A stretch of DNA of 64,000 bases from Foliimonas ilicis (GCF_039939195.1 NZ_JBDUUH010000001.1:62001-126000), one strand, 5' to 3'; counted from the stretch's first letter, positions 1-9,029 are shown. Made by a program: numbers and translations. Notes: generated by a model from the letters alone, not told the origin.

Positions 1-676
1 TCACGGCCCATCCATTGCCAAAATAGGCTAGTGCCGGCTCCGGGGTGATTTCACGCAGCGGGATGCCCTTGGACTGAATGATTGCAGAGTCGCTGACCGC
101 AGCAGCGTAGGCGGAAATCTCGTTGTTCATGAAGGCGGCAACGGCGGTTCCACCATCGCCAACGGCGAGGAATTCATAATCCTTGCCTTCTTCAAGACCG
201 ACCTCGCCCATAATTGCGCGGGTAAAGCCGACTTCAGCACCATCGGCAGTGCCTACGCCGATGACAGCACCCTTCAAATCCTTGGGTTCCTTGACCTCGG
301 ATTCATCCTTTACGACCAGACCGAAGACGGATTTTGGAAAATGATTGTAGATGAAAACAACATCCTCACCGCGTGCGCGTGCGCCAAGAAGCGGTCCGGG
401 CCCTGGATTTCCGATCTGGGCCTGCCCTGCCACCATGGTCTGCAAGACGGATGCCGAGCCGTTGACGACTTCGACCGTTACATTGAGCCCTTCGTCTTTC
501 AAATAGCCTTCGCCCAATGCGACGAAGAGCGGAAAATTATTCAGCGCCGAAGGGTTCGGCACCACGACGGTAATGTCTTTCAAATCCTGCGCCTGCGCCG
601 ATGGCTGAAGCGCAAAACATGCGAAGGCGACCAATCCGGTACGGAATGCGCCTGATAAATAGACTCCCAGTCCCAT
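1..676 (-). CDS. ABC transporter substrate-binding protein, NMT1/SsuA-like (C-terminus outside window)
   Basis: Partial gene; the first 225 codons are visible and the 3' end lies left of the window. The start is an ATG at 674-676 preceded by GGGAGG. The N-terminus is a Sec-type signal peptide with cleavage likely after SAQA near residue 29. The mature part begins with a beta strand and the segment LNNFPLFVALGEGYLKDEG, then a loop in which the protein senses ligand (VVNGSASVLQTMVAGQAQIG). This is the layout of NMT1/SsuA/TauA periplasmic binding proteins that feed ABC importers of small anions, sulfonates or pyrimidine precursors. The ligand cannot be told from sequence. It is transcribed away from the FAA hydrolase gene, so a shared regulatory region at 677-839 may co-control uptake and breakdown of one compound (inference). 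Confidence 0.8.
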   Translation of the reverse strand, partial: MGLGVYLSGAFRTGLVAFACFALQPSAQAQDLKDITVVVPNPSALNNFPLFVALGEGYLKDEGLNVTVEVVNGSASVLQTMVAGQAQIGNPGPGPLLGARARGEDVVFIYNHFPKSVFGLVVKDESEVKEPKDLKGAVIGVGTADGAEVGFTRAIMGEVGLEEGKDYEFLAVGDGGTAVAAFMNNEISAYAAAVSDSAIIQSKGIPLREITPEPALAYFGNGWAV

Positions 677-839
677 AGTTTTTCCTCCCATTTTCATCCG
701 CAGTTTTCTGCTGTCTTTCACGAACATTAGCAGCCTACATTATTTTTATCATCTGTCAAAATCGTAGATATTTTATATGACATGCAAGAAATGTGTATTA
801 TAAGTTCACATATTGGGAAATTTTGGAGGAGAAATCTGA
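677..839. promoter_or_regulatory. Divergent promoter region with an ATGTG/CACAT inverted repeat
   Basis: This 163-base AT-rich gap separates two divergent genes. It holds an inverted repeat ATGTG (791-795) and CACAT (807-811) with an 11-base spacer just upstream of the FAA hydrolase gene, and T/A-rich tracts at 738-780 fit for -10 elements. No regulator gene is adjacent inside the window, so an operator role is only a suggestion. Confidence 0.35.
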
Positions 840-1535
840 ATGAGTAAGAACGGCTTTGCCATTGAGGCACCGGAGCAGGTCAGCCTGGAAATCACCGGCA
901 CCACTGAGCGCTTTCCGGTGCGGCGGATCTATTGCGTCGGGCGCAACTACGTCGCGCACGTTCGCGAAATGGGCGGGAATGAGGATCGCGATCCGCCGAT
1001 CTTCTTCCAGAAACCTACGGATGCGATCGTGCTGAACGACAGCGTCGTCGCCTATCCGACGAAAACCGCCGATTACCATCACGAGATGGAAATGGTGATC
1101 GCCCTCAAATCGGGCGGCTACAACATTTCAGAAGATGACGCGCTGAGCCATATCTACGGTTATGGCGTCGCTCTGGACATGACGCGCCGGGATATTCAGG
1201 GCAATGGCAAACCATGGGAGATCGCGAAGTCGTTCGACCAGTCCTGCCCATGCGGACCTATCACGCCCGCCGACAAAAGCGGTCATATCGCCGGTGGTGA
1301 AATCAAGCTCACCGTCAATGGCGAAACCCGTCAGGTGTCCGATATCGATCTGCTGATCTGGAAAATTCCAGAAATCATCGCCAATCTGTCGACCTATTTC
1401 GAATTGAAGCCCGGCGACATCATTCTGACCGGCACACCGCATGGCGTCGGGCCAGTGAAGCCCGGCGATGTGCTTGTCGGAACGATCGCAGGTCTGGAAG
1501 CACTCACGGTGCGGATCGGTCAGCCCGCAGCCTGA
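840..1535 (+). CDS. Fumarylacetoacetate hydrolase family protein
   Basis: A 231-residue single-domain FAH-family protein. Members hydrolyse or decarboxylate 2,4-diketo acids and related ring-cleavage products, using a divalent metal held by acidic residues. Visible family marks are IYCVGRNYVAHVREMG near residue 30, the metal-binding acidic segment HHEMEMVIAL near 80, the GVALDMTRRDIQ stretch near 115 and the closing TGTPHGVGPVKPGD near 197. The short length resembles fumarylpyruvate or acylpyruvate hydrolases rather than the two-domain fumarylacetoacetase of tyrosine breakdown. The ATG at 840 follows GGAGGAG by about ten bases. It is followed by an RraA-family gene 70 bases downstream, and this pairing is common in aromatic or keto-acid catabolism. 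The substrate is not identifiable. Confidence 0.88.
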   Translation: MSKNGFAIEAPEQVSLEITGTTERFPVRRIYCVGRNYVAHVREMGGNEDRDPPIFFQKPTDAIVLNDSVVAYPTKTADYHHEMEMVIALKSGGYNISEDDALSHIYGYGVALDMTRRDIQGNGKPWEIAKSFDQSCPCGPITPADKSGHIAGGEIKLTVNGETRQVSDIDLLIWKIPEIIANLSTYFELKPGDIILTGTPHGVGPVKPGDVLVGTIAGLEALTVRIGQPAA

Positions 1536-1605
1536 ACGCTTAAAGATACTCGTCCGGTCAAGGCCCCGTTGCGGTCTTGGCCGGACGACGGCTAGGGGCT
1601 ATTTC

Positions 1606-2259
1606 ATGACAGCGGTCTTCGATTTCGAACGCCCGGAGCGTGCCCAAATCGCGCAACTCGCAGCGTTTTCATCCGCGACTATTCACGAAACGAACGGGCA
1701 GTGCGGCGCGCTTCCTCATTTCCTGAAGCCTGTTTCCCCGGAAATGCGGCTTCATGGCGCGATACTAACTGTTTTTTGTCCGGCGGGAGACAATTTACCG
1801 CTTCATCTGGCAATCGAAGGCGCCCGCGAGGGAGACGTTCTTGTGGTCGATCATGAAGGATCGCTCGACGACGGTCCCTTCGGCGACGTCATGGCTGAAG
1901 CCTGCATCGCAAGAGGTATCGCCGGGCTTGTGATCGATGGCTGCATTCGCGATGCGACAACGATCAGAGCCATGAATTTCCCGGTGTTCTCGCGCGGCCT
2001 CTGCATCAAAGGCACGACCAAACTGCATGCAGGAAGGATCGGCGCTCCAATCCGGCTTGGCGATCAGGCGGTCGAATCCGGCGACATCATTGTGGGTGAT
2101 GAAGATGGGTTGGTGGTCGTCGGCAAGCTGGAGCTTGCCGGACTGGCCGAAAAATGCGCCCAGCGCGAGCAACGCGAAGTCGAACTGCGCCGCGCCATCC
2201 GCGACGGAATAAGCACGGTCGAACTGCTTGGGCTAAAGCGGGAATCGATGCGCGATTGA
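1606..2259 (+). CDS. RraA / 4-hydroxy-4-methyl-2-oxoglutarate aldolase family protein
   Basis: A 217-residue protein of the RraA/HMG-aldolase fold. The family includes divalent-metal class II pyruvate aldolases acting on 4-carboxy-4-hydroxy-2-oxoadipate-type compounds, oxaloacetate decarboxylases, and the RNase E inhibitor RraA. Visible features are the acid-rich VVDHEGSLDDGPFGDVMAEA near residue 80 and GLVIDGCIRDATTIR near 110, whose Arg-Asp pair is the aldolase active-site motif, then FPVFSRGLCIKGT. The retained RD pair favours an aldolase or decarboxylase over an RNase regulator. The open frame extends further upstream, but the preceding 46 codons do not look like protein and overlap the FAH gene, so the ATG at 1606 was chosen. 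It is probably cotranscribed with the FAH-family gene. Confidence 0.85.
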   Translation: MTAVFDFERPERAQIAQLAAFSSATIHETNGQCGALPHFLKPVSPEMRLHGAILTVFCPAGDNLPLHLAIEGAREGDVLVVDHEGSLDDGPFGDVMAEACIARGIAGLVIDGCIRDATTIRAMNFPVFSRGLCIKGTTKLHAGRIGAPIRLGDQAVESGDIIVGDEDGLVVVGKLELAGLAEKCAQREQREVELRRAIRDGISTVELLGLKRESMRD

Positions 2260-2298
2260 GTCTTGCACACCGTCGCCACTATCTTCGTGTTCAGCATT

Positions 2299-2328
2299 AA
2301 GCGCGCCGCCAAAAGAGGCAGCGCGCTT
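2299..2328. terminator. Bidirectional terminator hairpin between convergent genes
   Basis: The inverted repeat AAGCGCGC (2299-2306) / GCGCGCTT (2321-2328), extended inward by GCC/GGC with one bulged base on each side, lies between the convergent RraA-family and haem-binding-family genes. It is followed on the plus strand by a T-containing tract. Confidence 0.65.
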
Positions 2329-2342
2329 GCATTCTTTAATGT

Positions 2343-2828
2343 TCAGTTCAGTTGGTCCTGAACCTTTTCCAGCGCAGCGAGCGCGCAGGCTTCGTCGAAC
2401 TGGCCGCCGGGCGCGCCGCCGACACCGATTGCGCCAATGGTTTCCTCGCCGGCCTTGACGGGAACACCGCCTGCCAGAACCAGAAAACCATCGATCGACG
2501 CAAGTTCGCCGGCCGTAGGATTCTTCTGAATGTTTTCGGCCATAATGCTGGTCGGGGTGCGGGACGAAGCCGACGTATACGCCTTCTGACGCGCAGCTTC
2601 TGGTGTGTGCGCACCCGCATTGTCGGCACGCAGAAGTGCACGCAGAATACCGGCGCGGTCAACGACGGCAGCCGAAACATTATAGCCCTGTGCCGAGCAT
2701 GCGGTGACTGCTTCCTGGGCAATGCTGACCGCAATATCGAGCGGCATGTTCTTTTCCTGCAGAAGCTGCGCAGACGATGCGGATGTCATTGCAAGTGCTG
2801 CTGTTGCTGCGAGAATGATACGCTTCAT
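2343..2828 (-). CDS. GlcG/HbpS family haem-degrading-type protein, exported
   Basis: A 161-residue protein with a clear Sec signal peptide (KRIILAATAALAMTSASSA, cleavage near 20) followed by one GlcG/HbpS (DUF336) domain. Typical marks are LDIAVSIAQEAVTACSAQGYNVSAAV, a helix and strand at the start of the fold, and the Gly-rich VLAGGVPVKAGEETIGAIGVGGAPGGQFDEACA near the end. Members bind haem or small organic ligands and often sit beside two-component systems or catabolic genes; in the HbpS type the extracellular protein partners a sensor kinase. Here it lies 99 bases downstream of a kinase/regulator pair transcribed in the same direction. The start has AGGAGA upstream. A role as an accessory sensor protein for the neighbouring kinase is plausible but unproven. 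Confidence 0.8.
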   Translation of the reverse strand: MKRIILAATAALAMTSASSAQLLQEKNMPLDIAVSIAQEAVTACSAQGYNVSAAVVDRAGILRALLRADNAGAHTPEAARQKAYTSASSRTPTSIMAENIQKNPTAGELASIDGFLVLAGGVPVKAGEETIGAIGVGGAPGGQFDEACALAALEKVQDQLN

Positions 2829-2927
2829 GTTGGTTCTCCTGGGTCCGTTGATTGAAAGCTCCTGCTTTCTGACAACAGATCTACAGGCTGAACATTTTTT
2901 GCTGAATCCGCGATGCCACAGGGATGA

Positions 2928-3542
2928 CTAGGTACTCCTACCTACATCCGGGCCTGGAGCGGCAAGTGTCAGCCGTACAAACTCGGCAACCGAGCTCGTT
3001 CCCAGCTTCTCGGCGATGTTGGCGCGGTGAGCGTCGATCGTTCGAGCCGATATGTCGAGCGCCGCTGCGATGTCTTTGGTCGCGAAGCCCTGACAGACCA
3101 TGTCCAGCACTTCGCGCTCGCGTGTTGTCAGCGTGCCAAGCAGATCGGCAGCCTCTCGTCGCTCCAGCCTTTCTTCCAGTATCTTGCCTGCTGCCTGTAT
3201 CGCATCCAGAAGGACGTCTTCATCGATGGGCTTACTCAGAAAATCCATCACGCCTGCTTTGAAAGCCCTGCGACATGCATTCACATCGCCATGTCCGGTA
3301 ATCATGATGATTGGCCAATCGATGCCGCGTTCTGTCAGCTTCTGCTGCAATTGCAGGCCGCTGATCATCGGCATTCGGAGGTCGATCAACATGCAGCCGG
3401 GGCGCGCCGTATCGAGATGCGCGAGAAATGTCGCCGGATCGGCAAATGCCTCAACAGTCATCCCATAGGTTTGCAGCAGCAGCGACAGCGCTTCCCGCAC
3501 CGCTTCATCGTCGTCGACAAGATAAATGCGTGACCGGCTCAT
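2928..3542 (-). CDS. FixJ/NarL-type two-component response regulator
   Basis: A 204-residue regulator with an N-terminal receiver domain and a C-terminal LuxR/FixJ helix-turn-helix. The acidic pocket is VDDDE at 9-13, the phospho-acceptor Asp54 lies in IDLRMP, and switch residues Thr82 (ITGHGD) and Lys104 (SKP) are present. The DNA-binding domain covers about 135-192, with LTTREREVLDMVCQG and the recognition helix region KDIAAALDISARTIDAHRANI. The ATG overlaps the kinase stop by four bases, so the two are translationally coupled and almost certainly cognate. FixJ-like regulators of this build act at ordinary sigma-70 promoters. Its targets are not visible; candidates are the haem-binding-family gene downstream and the DUF4139 gene upstream. 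Confidence 0.9.
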   Translation of the reverse strand: MSRSRIYLVDDDEAVREALSLLLQTYGMTVEAFADPATFLAHLDTARPGCMLIDLRMPMISGLQLQQKLTERGIDWPIIMITGHGDVNACRRAFKAGVMDFLSKPIDEDVLLDAIQAAGKILEERLERREAADLLGTLTTREREVLDMVCQGFATKDIAAALDISARTIDAHRANIAEKLGTSSVAEFVRLTLAAPGPDVGRST

Positions 3543-5224
3543 GATATATCCTGTGGTGCTGGTGAAGCGGCTGGCATGATGATCGTGAACCGTGCGCCGC
3601 CTTCCGGCGCATTGTCTGCCGTGATCCTGCCGCCGATGCGCTCCACAAGCGTCGCGCAGAGCGATAGCCCAAGCCCCATGCCATCCTGTTTCGTAGTGAA
3701 AAAAGGCTCGAACAGACGCGGCAGAACCGTATCGGCAATACCGGGGCCATCGTCGGTAACGGCGACAATGATGCTGTCGTCCTGCAATCCCGTCTCGATA
3801 CGGATTTCCCGCCGCAAAGAAGCCGCCTGCTCCAGACTGTCGGCTGCATTTCGGACGAGATTGTTCAAAACCTGCTCCAGTTCCACGGGGTCGGCATGAA
3901 GGATGGGAAGCGCTGGCGACAATTCCAGTTTCAGGGTAATCGCGCGCCGCTCAAGATCCGCTTTCACGAGGTTGGAAATATCGCGAACGACCTGATTGAT
4001 GTCGGTCGGTATCCGCGTTGGTTCGCGGTTGCTGATATAGTCGCGCATACGCTTCAGCATCTCACCGGCGCGTTTTGCCTCGCGCACATTGGCTTTCAGC
4101 GCTTGTGACAGCAGTGCGGTTGCCTGCTCAGTCGGCTCCTGGTCGAAAAGACGTTGCGCTGCCTGGCTCTGGCTCATCAATGCCGTCAAAGGCTGGGTTA
4201 ACTCATGCGCGATGCCGGATGCCAGCTCGCCCAGCGAATTGACGCGCGATGCATGGGCAAGGCGCGTCTCGCGTTCCAGAAGCTTTGCACGCTCTTCTGC
4301 CGCCGATGCGGCCAGCCTCGATTGGTGAGCGTTCATGCGTTGGCGCCATCCGAAACTGAACAGCAGCAAGCCGATCAGCGAAGTCAAAGCCACACCGGAC
4401 AGGAGCCGCAAATCGATGACATCGAAAAGCGCGAGCGGGCGTTCCAAGGAGAGCAGAAGCGGCTGAGACTGGCTGTCAATCATCCTGCTGAATCGCGGCA
4501 GCGGGAGCCATGAAGACGGAAATTGTGCAGCGGGGCGGTCTGTAACGGTTTGACCATCGATATTCAGCCGCAAATGAGCCCATTCCGGCAACTCTTCCGG
4601 CTCGACTAGCCGGGAGGGATCAATGCGCATAATCACGGCAAGGCCCGGATTGGTGTCGTTTACCTTTTTGCCCAGTATGTAATGACCGGGCAGGTCCTTA
4701 TCGACATAGGTTCGAACTTCGCCCGCGCGTTGCTGGAAAATCGAGGCGGAAAATGCCGCATGGTCGACAGCGCCATTATTCTCCGGAACAGCAAGAACTG
4801 GCCTCAAAGTGACTATTGCCTGGTCACTAGCCTCGGCAAGTTCGACCAGAATGATGCCGGTAATGCGCGGATAAAACCGCATGATGCTCTGGGCCACCTG
4901 CCTGACGGACTGCTGCTGCGAGGCATCGGTGGCAAGAATAAGCGCGATGAGACTGGTTAGATGAGCATCGTGCTGGGCCACGCGTTGCGAAATGACCCTG
5001 TCCAGCGCAAAGCCCGTGGCGTTTAACTCGTCGGTGGCTCTTTGGATCGCTGCACTGGTGTTAAGCAGAAGGAATAATCCGACAGTCGCCAGCCACAGAA
5101 GCAGGATCAACGCTGCCCATCCGAAAGAAGGTCCGCTGCTCTTCGTCACCTGCCAGGCATTTCCTCTGTGTCGTTTGCGTCCGCTGGAAACCAAGCGGTA
5201 GTTGCTGACCCCAAAATCAGGCAC
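3539..5224 (-). CDS. Membrane sensor histidine kinase
   Basis: A 561-residue kinase. A transmembrane helix at about 36-55 and another at about 273-293 bracket a periplasmic sensor of roughly 215 residues that I cannot assign to a named fold. A short coiled linker leads to the HisKA domain with the phospho-accepting His340 in GIAHELTQPLTAL, and then an HATPase domain with the N-box VLNNLVRNAADSL, the G1 box DDGPGI, FEPFFTTKQDGMGLGLSL and a final Gly-rich box. The HELTQPL form is that of FixL/DctB-type kinases. The gene sits one base after the DUF4139 gene stop and overlaps the regulator gene by four bases. The stimulus is unknown. The DUF4139 envelope protein encoded first in the operon may be part of the signal path (inference). 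Confidence 0.9.
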   Translation of the reverse strand: MPDFGVSNYRLVSSGRKRHRGNAWQVTKSSGPSFGWAALILLLWLATVGLFLLLNTSAAIQRATDELNATGFALDRVISQRVAQHDAHLTSLIALILATDASQQQSVRQVAQSIMRFYPRITGIILVELAEASDQAIVTLRPVLAVPENNGAVDHAAFSASIFQQRAGEVRTYVDKDLPGHYILGKKVNDTNPGLAVIMRIDPSRLVEPEELPEWAHLRLNIDGQTVTDRPAAQFPSSWLPLPRFSRMIDSQSQPLLLSLERPLALFDVIDLRLLSGVALTSLIGLLLFSFGWRQRMNAHQSRLAASAAEERAKLLERETRLAHASRVNSLGELASGIAHELTQPLTALMSQSQAAQRLFDQEPTEQATALLSQALKANVREAKRAGEMLKRMRDYISNREPTRIPTDINQVVRDISNLVKADLERRAITLKLELSPALPILHADPVELEQVLNNLVRNAADSLEQAASLRREIRIETGLQDDSIIVAVTDDGPGIADTVLPRLFEPFFTTKQDGMGLGLSLCATLVERIGGRITADNAPEGGARFTIIMPAASPAPQDIS

Positions 5225-5225
5225 G

Positions 5226-7226
5226 CTAGAAAGTTCGAATGAACGCGGCGACCTCTTCCTGAAGTTCCTCTACTTTGGTTTCGGCTTCTCCACGCCGTTT
5301 GCCGAGACCCTCTATGTTGTCTTCTTCCTGTTCGAGCATCACGACATAGCGCTGCCCTAAAGCACTGTCGGCAGGCACGGCGGCAAGATTTTCACGAATG
5401 CGGCTCTGGCCTTCCGAGGCCCGGTCCAGATCGCGCTCGATCTCACCCACCACACGCTCGGCCTCGGCAACTCCCCGCCGCAATTCGGCAAGTTTCGTGA
5501 ATTTGGAAGCTGTCTCGGAATCGGCAACCGACCCGGCCCAGCCAAACAAGGCATCGGACGACGCATCGACGAGTGCGAAGACCTCCAACTGTTTCATTTC
5601 GTCAGTTGCCACCACTTCGGCTTGACCGCGAGGCTCAATTTCAGTCCGCAGCCTTTGATGCGTCGGCGTGACGCTATCAAGTGACTCTGAGGTGAAATTC
5701 CATCCATCGCGCCGGGGATGCTCGATGATCACGGTTCGCGGAGCGTCCGCGGCCCCTTTTATTGTATAGGTGGTGACGACACGAGAAAGCCGGGTGATGC
5801 GAACGCTGCCATCAACAACGGAAATCTGACTGATATTTTCCTCCGGACGCGTCTGTGTCGCGACTTCTACCTTCCTATCGGCGGCAAAACTTGCCATCCG
5901 GCTTTCACCAGCAGGCAGACCGGCCAATTGGGCATCGCCGACATATCCGTTCTGATCGTCATAGACGGTGAGAATACCCGGCGGCAGGCTCCCCGGACTG
6001 TCGTTTTTCAAGAACAATGCCGCGATGGGATGGTTTTCGTTTCGCCCCGGCTGAAAGACCGATACGCGCTCGGCCGGCACCTCATCATCGACAAAAGGCA
6101 GCGAAAGCGTCTGGCCCGCCTTGAGATCAACAGGCTGGGGCAGCCTGTAAGTGGCGGAGGTCATGCCTTCATTCTGTTCGGCTTGCCGGGAAGCGGGTGC
6201 GAGTGCAGCCATATCGCCGGCAAAAGAGGCTTCAACCTCCGCAAAAGGCTCACTCCTGCGCAGCGCCGGAGCTGCGCCAGCGGCACTTATCATTGCCTTG
6301 GAATTGTCCGGTCTGGGCGCAGACGTGCTTCCCGCTGTGACAGGAACGACCTGCCGTTCATGCCAGTAACGCTGATGCAGGTGCTGGGAGAGCGTTACCG
6401 GCGCGCCCGACGAAAGGGTCAGCGCTATCTCGTCCCAATCTTCACCGGTTGCATTTTCGACGACCGCCCAAGCCTGAAGACGCGCCTTTTGATCATTCCC
6501 GATCACCAAGCGGTAGGCCGCTTTCCAAACTGGAGCTGGCACAAGATATGTAAGCGTGATGGAGCGGCTGCGCTCGCCCGACAATTCCAGGGAAATTACC
6601 CGGATTTCATCCGTTCGTCCGCGCCCACTGACATTTGCCGCCTCCCGCACCTTCTCAAGCACTGAATCATCCAGAATGCTGAGCGCCGTATCGGTTCCCA
6701 TTCTCAGCACTTTGATTTCGCCATTGTCAGCCATGACGGAAAGAACGCGCTCCTCGATGTCGTTTTCGGGATTCGTGCTCTTCTGGCTACTAACGCCCAG
6801 AACGACGCCGTCCAGAGTGCGCCCTCCCGACGAGGCGCGAATTTTCACACCTTGAAGGGACGCCGCGAGATCCGGCAGCGACCCCATCTGCTCAGGCGTG
6901 AAGGGCAGCCGCCGAAACGTCTCTTCTACGGGCGACAGGCCATCGAGCGTCATCGCGCCGACCGTGCCTTCAGGATCTCGGACGACGAGACTTTTCAGAA
7001 TGTCATCGACATGTTCGAGCGGCACTTCCAGCCGCAAGATGGTCGAACCGTCAGCCGATGCGTTACGGCGAATTTCAGCCAATCCACCGGAAGAAAGGGT
7101 GATGGCTTCGATTTTGCTTGAATTTTCTTCCGCTGAGACCGGAGTTGCCAGTACCGCCCCGATGACGACCGCGGAAGCCATGGCTGCCCGAATTGCCTTG
7201 CTGCGCGGATTTTGACTCTTCTTCAT
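5226..7226 (-). CDS. Exported DUF4139 domain protein with C-terminal coiled coil
   Basis: A 666-residue protein with a signal peptide (cleavage likely at VSA-EE near 33). The middle part matches the DUF4139 family: RSITLTYLVPAPVWKAAYRL near 225 and WAVVENATGEDWDEIALTLSSG near 255 are the hallmark strands. The last ~100 residues are charged and helical and form a predicted coiled coil. The ATG at 7224-7226 is preceded by GGTGGAG; an in-frame GTG three codons upstream overlaps that ribosome-binding site and is less likely. DUF4139 proteins are exported beta-rich proteins with no settled biochemical role in bacteria. Unusually, it is first in an operon with a histidine kinase and a response regulator, only one base before the kinase gene. 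This suggests an envelope-sensing or adhesin-like partner. Confidence 0.85.
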   Translation of the reverse strand: MKKSQNPRSKAIRAAMASAVVIGAVLATPVSAEENSSKIEAITLSSGGLAEIRRNASADGSTILRLEVPLEHVDDILKSLVVRDPEGTVGAMTLDGLSPVEETFRRLPFTPEQMGSLPDLAASLQGVKIRASSGGRTLDGVVLGVSSQKSTNPENDIEERVLSVMADNGEIKVLRMGTDTALSILDDSVLEKVREAANVSGRGRTDEIRVISLELSGERSRSITLTYLVPAPVWKAAYRLVIGNDQKARLQAWAVVENATGEDWDEIALTLSSGAPVTLSQHLHQRYWHERQVVPVTAGSTSAPRPDNSKAMISAAGAAPALRRSEPFAEVEASFAGDMAALAPASRQAEQNEGMTSATYRLPQPVDLKAGQTLSLPFVDDEVPAERVSVFQPGRNENHPIAALFLKNDSPGSLPPGILTVYDDQNGYVGDAQLAGLPAGESRMASFAADRKVEVATQTRPEENISQISVVDGSVRITRLSRVVTTYTIKGAADAPRTVIIEHPRRDGWNFTSESLDSVTPTHQRLRTEIEPRGQAEVVATDEMKQLEVFALVDASSDALFGWAGSVADSETASKFTKLAELRRGVAEAERVVGEIERDLDRASEGQSRIRENLAAVPADSALGQRYVVMLEQEEDNIEGLGKRRGEAETKVEELQEEVAAFIRTF

Positions 7227-7362
7227 AATCTCCACCCGAAACGGTTTGCCATATCGCCAAGCTACACTTGGAAGGAATGGCCATTCAACCCGTTTCTAAA
7301 CCCATAGTGTCAATCGGAGCCGGGCATGTCTGCGGCACCATGAGGTGAATGTTTGTTTGCAA

Positions 7363-7392
7363 GGCACTCCCAACGGGATTCGAACCCCTGCA
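7363..7392 (-). repeat. tRNA-like 3' fragment (T-arm plus acceptor end)
   Basis: Read on the minus strand, this stretch gives a T-arm with the loop TTCGAAT flanked by AGGGG and CCCGT (one stem mismatch), followed by GGGAGTGCC in the place of the acceptor 3' end. The matching 5' half, D-arm and anticodon arm are absent, and the final CCA is CCT. It looks like a remnant of a tRNA gene, of the kind left at the edge of an integrated element, about 100 bases from an intact tRNA-Arg. The parent tRNA was not identified. Confidence 0.4.
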
Positions 7393-7490
7393 ATTTGAGC
7401 GGAGCGCCACACCATTTGCCCGTTGATGATGCACAACACATCGGCTATGTAGCGGGACGCTCGTCCGAATGAGGACAGGCGACTTCGTTA

Positions 7491-7571
<81 letters not shown>

Positions 7572-8240
7572 AAAATCCTAAAGAATACAGATATTTACGA
7601 CACATAACCGGTTCGCACTTTGTGCCATTTTGAAAATTCATGCACGAACAGAATCGGAACTTGCGGCACTTCTTCTTACAAATCCCGTATACGGAGTCAT
7701 GGATGCCATCCACAATATGCCTTTTGCTCTCTGAGAGGCCTTTAGTGCCACATCTATATTCGGACGGGTGCGCTTCTTCCGCGCCTCGTTCACGGTCACC
7801 TTAGGGATATCAAGTAACAAAAGAAATGAAGGTGATTCAATTTGTTATAATAGTGAAATACATCATATATTCTTCTTAGATTAGTTATCCGAGAATCCTC
7901 TATTATCTGTCAATATAGTCCTGCAAACGACACAAAATCAGTGTAACCAGCGCCCCAAGCTTTATCTACGGCACGCCGCAGAAACAAAACTTAATGCGCG
8001 AACTAACACTTAATGCAGCTCGGTGAACGGTTGCTAAAGCACTTGCGTCGTGGACCGACATCGCATCGCGCATAATTGCCGGTAGATTGAAGGGTTCGGA
8101 TGCCGAGGCGTAGCCTCCTCGTAGGATTCAACGATATCCGGTCACCCTCCGAGCCAATTGACTGCATTAATAGAATTGACGTTTAATCACCAACTGCTGG
8201 CGGACGGGGAACCTTTAAATTTTCCGAGGAGGAATTCTTG
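7572..8240. other. Non-coding, AT-rich stretch downstream of tRNA-Arg
   Basis: About 670 bases without a convincing gene; the only open frames are short and lack ribosome-binding sites and recognisable motifs. Base composition drops sharply compared with the left flank, especially at 7800-7920. No integrase gene or terminal repeat was found. It is the left edge of the surface-glycan island and may hold the promoter of the methyltransferase gene. Confidence 0.6.
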
Positions 8241-9029
8241 ATGGAACTGGCTGCTACAGCCCGTGCAATGCTTAATCGTTATCGCAATGGAAGGGATATA
8301 AAGAATGCTTTGAAGTCTGCGCCTGAAGAGCTGCGTAAAAGCCTCTCTGCCTCGTTCGACAAACCATCAAACGCCATGCTTAAGATCGAAGGGCGACGAA
8401 ACATTCTTCTCAGCGACCCTTCAGAAATTAGCATTGTTGATTTCGGCGCCGGCGCATCAACGGATGAACTGTCAATTGAAGAACAGAAAAAGGGACGGTT
8501 CTTGACATCGACGGTAGCGCTTTCCGCGCGCGCTAGTAAGCCAGAGCTTTGGGCTCGTTTTCTTTACAATCTGACCATAAATCACGCTGCAAAAAATGTA
8601 CTCGAGATGGGGACATGCGTAGGTATCTCTGGCGCCTACATCGCCTCGGCATTGCGTAAAACCAATGGGCGATTAACTACTCTCGAAGGTGACCCCGAGC
8701 GTGGCCGAATTTCAGGAGAGACTTTTTCCGTTCTAGAACTGAACGAGATTGCAGACGTGATTATCGGACCTTTCCATGAGACGCTGAATACAGTTCTTGC
8801 CGAGCGCGGTCCTTTCGATCTTGTGTTTGTTGACGGGCATCATGACGGTGAGGCCACAGTTCAATACTTCGATATCTTGAAATCCCATGTCATCCAGAAT
8901 GCAATAATCGTGTTTGATGACATCCGTTGGTCGGCTGGAATGAAACAGGGATGGGATCGTATTGCGTCCCAGCCCGGCGTAGAGCCAGTGGACTTAGGAG
9001 GTATTGGTCTGGTGAGAATTACTGCATAG
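8241..9029 (+). CDS. Class I SAM-dependent methyltransferase
   Basis: A 262-residue protein. The C-terminal two thirds is a Rossmann methyltransferase fold. Motif I is VLEMGTCVGISGAYIA near residue 117. An acidic LEGDPER follows strand 2 and would hold the SAM ribose, and FDLVFVDGHHD near 193 is the family-typical post-IV segment. This resembles the O-methyltransferase/CmcI-like group rather than RNA or DNA methylases. The DGHH motif is often a metal-binding site in these enzymes. The ATG at 8241 follows GAGGAGG at good spacing. It leads the AT-rich island of glycan genes, so methylation of a surface sugar or lipid is likely, though the acceptor is unknown. Confidence 0.8.
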   Translation: MELAATARAMLNRYRNGRDIKNALKSAPEELRKSLSASFDKPSNAMLKIEGRRNILLSDPSEISIVDFGAGASTDELSIEEQKKGRFLTSTVALSARASKPELWARFLYNLTINHAAKNVLEMGTCVGISGAYIASALRKTNGRLTTLEGDPERGRISGETFSVLELNEIADVIIGPFHETLNTVLAERGPFDLVFVDGHHDGEATVQYFDILKSHVIQNAIIVFDDIRWSAGMKQGWDRIASQPGVEPVDLGGIGLVRITA

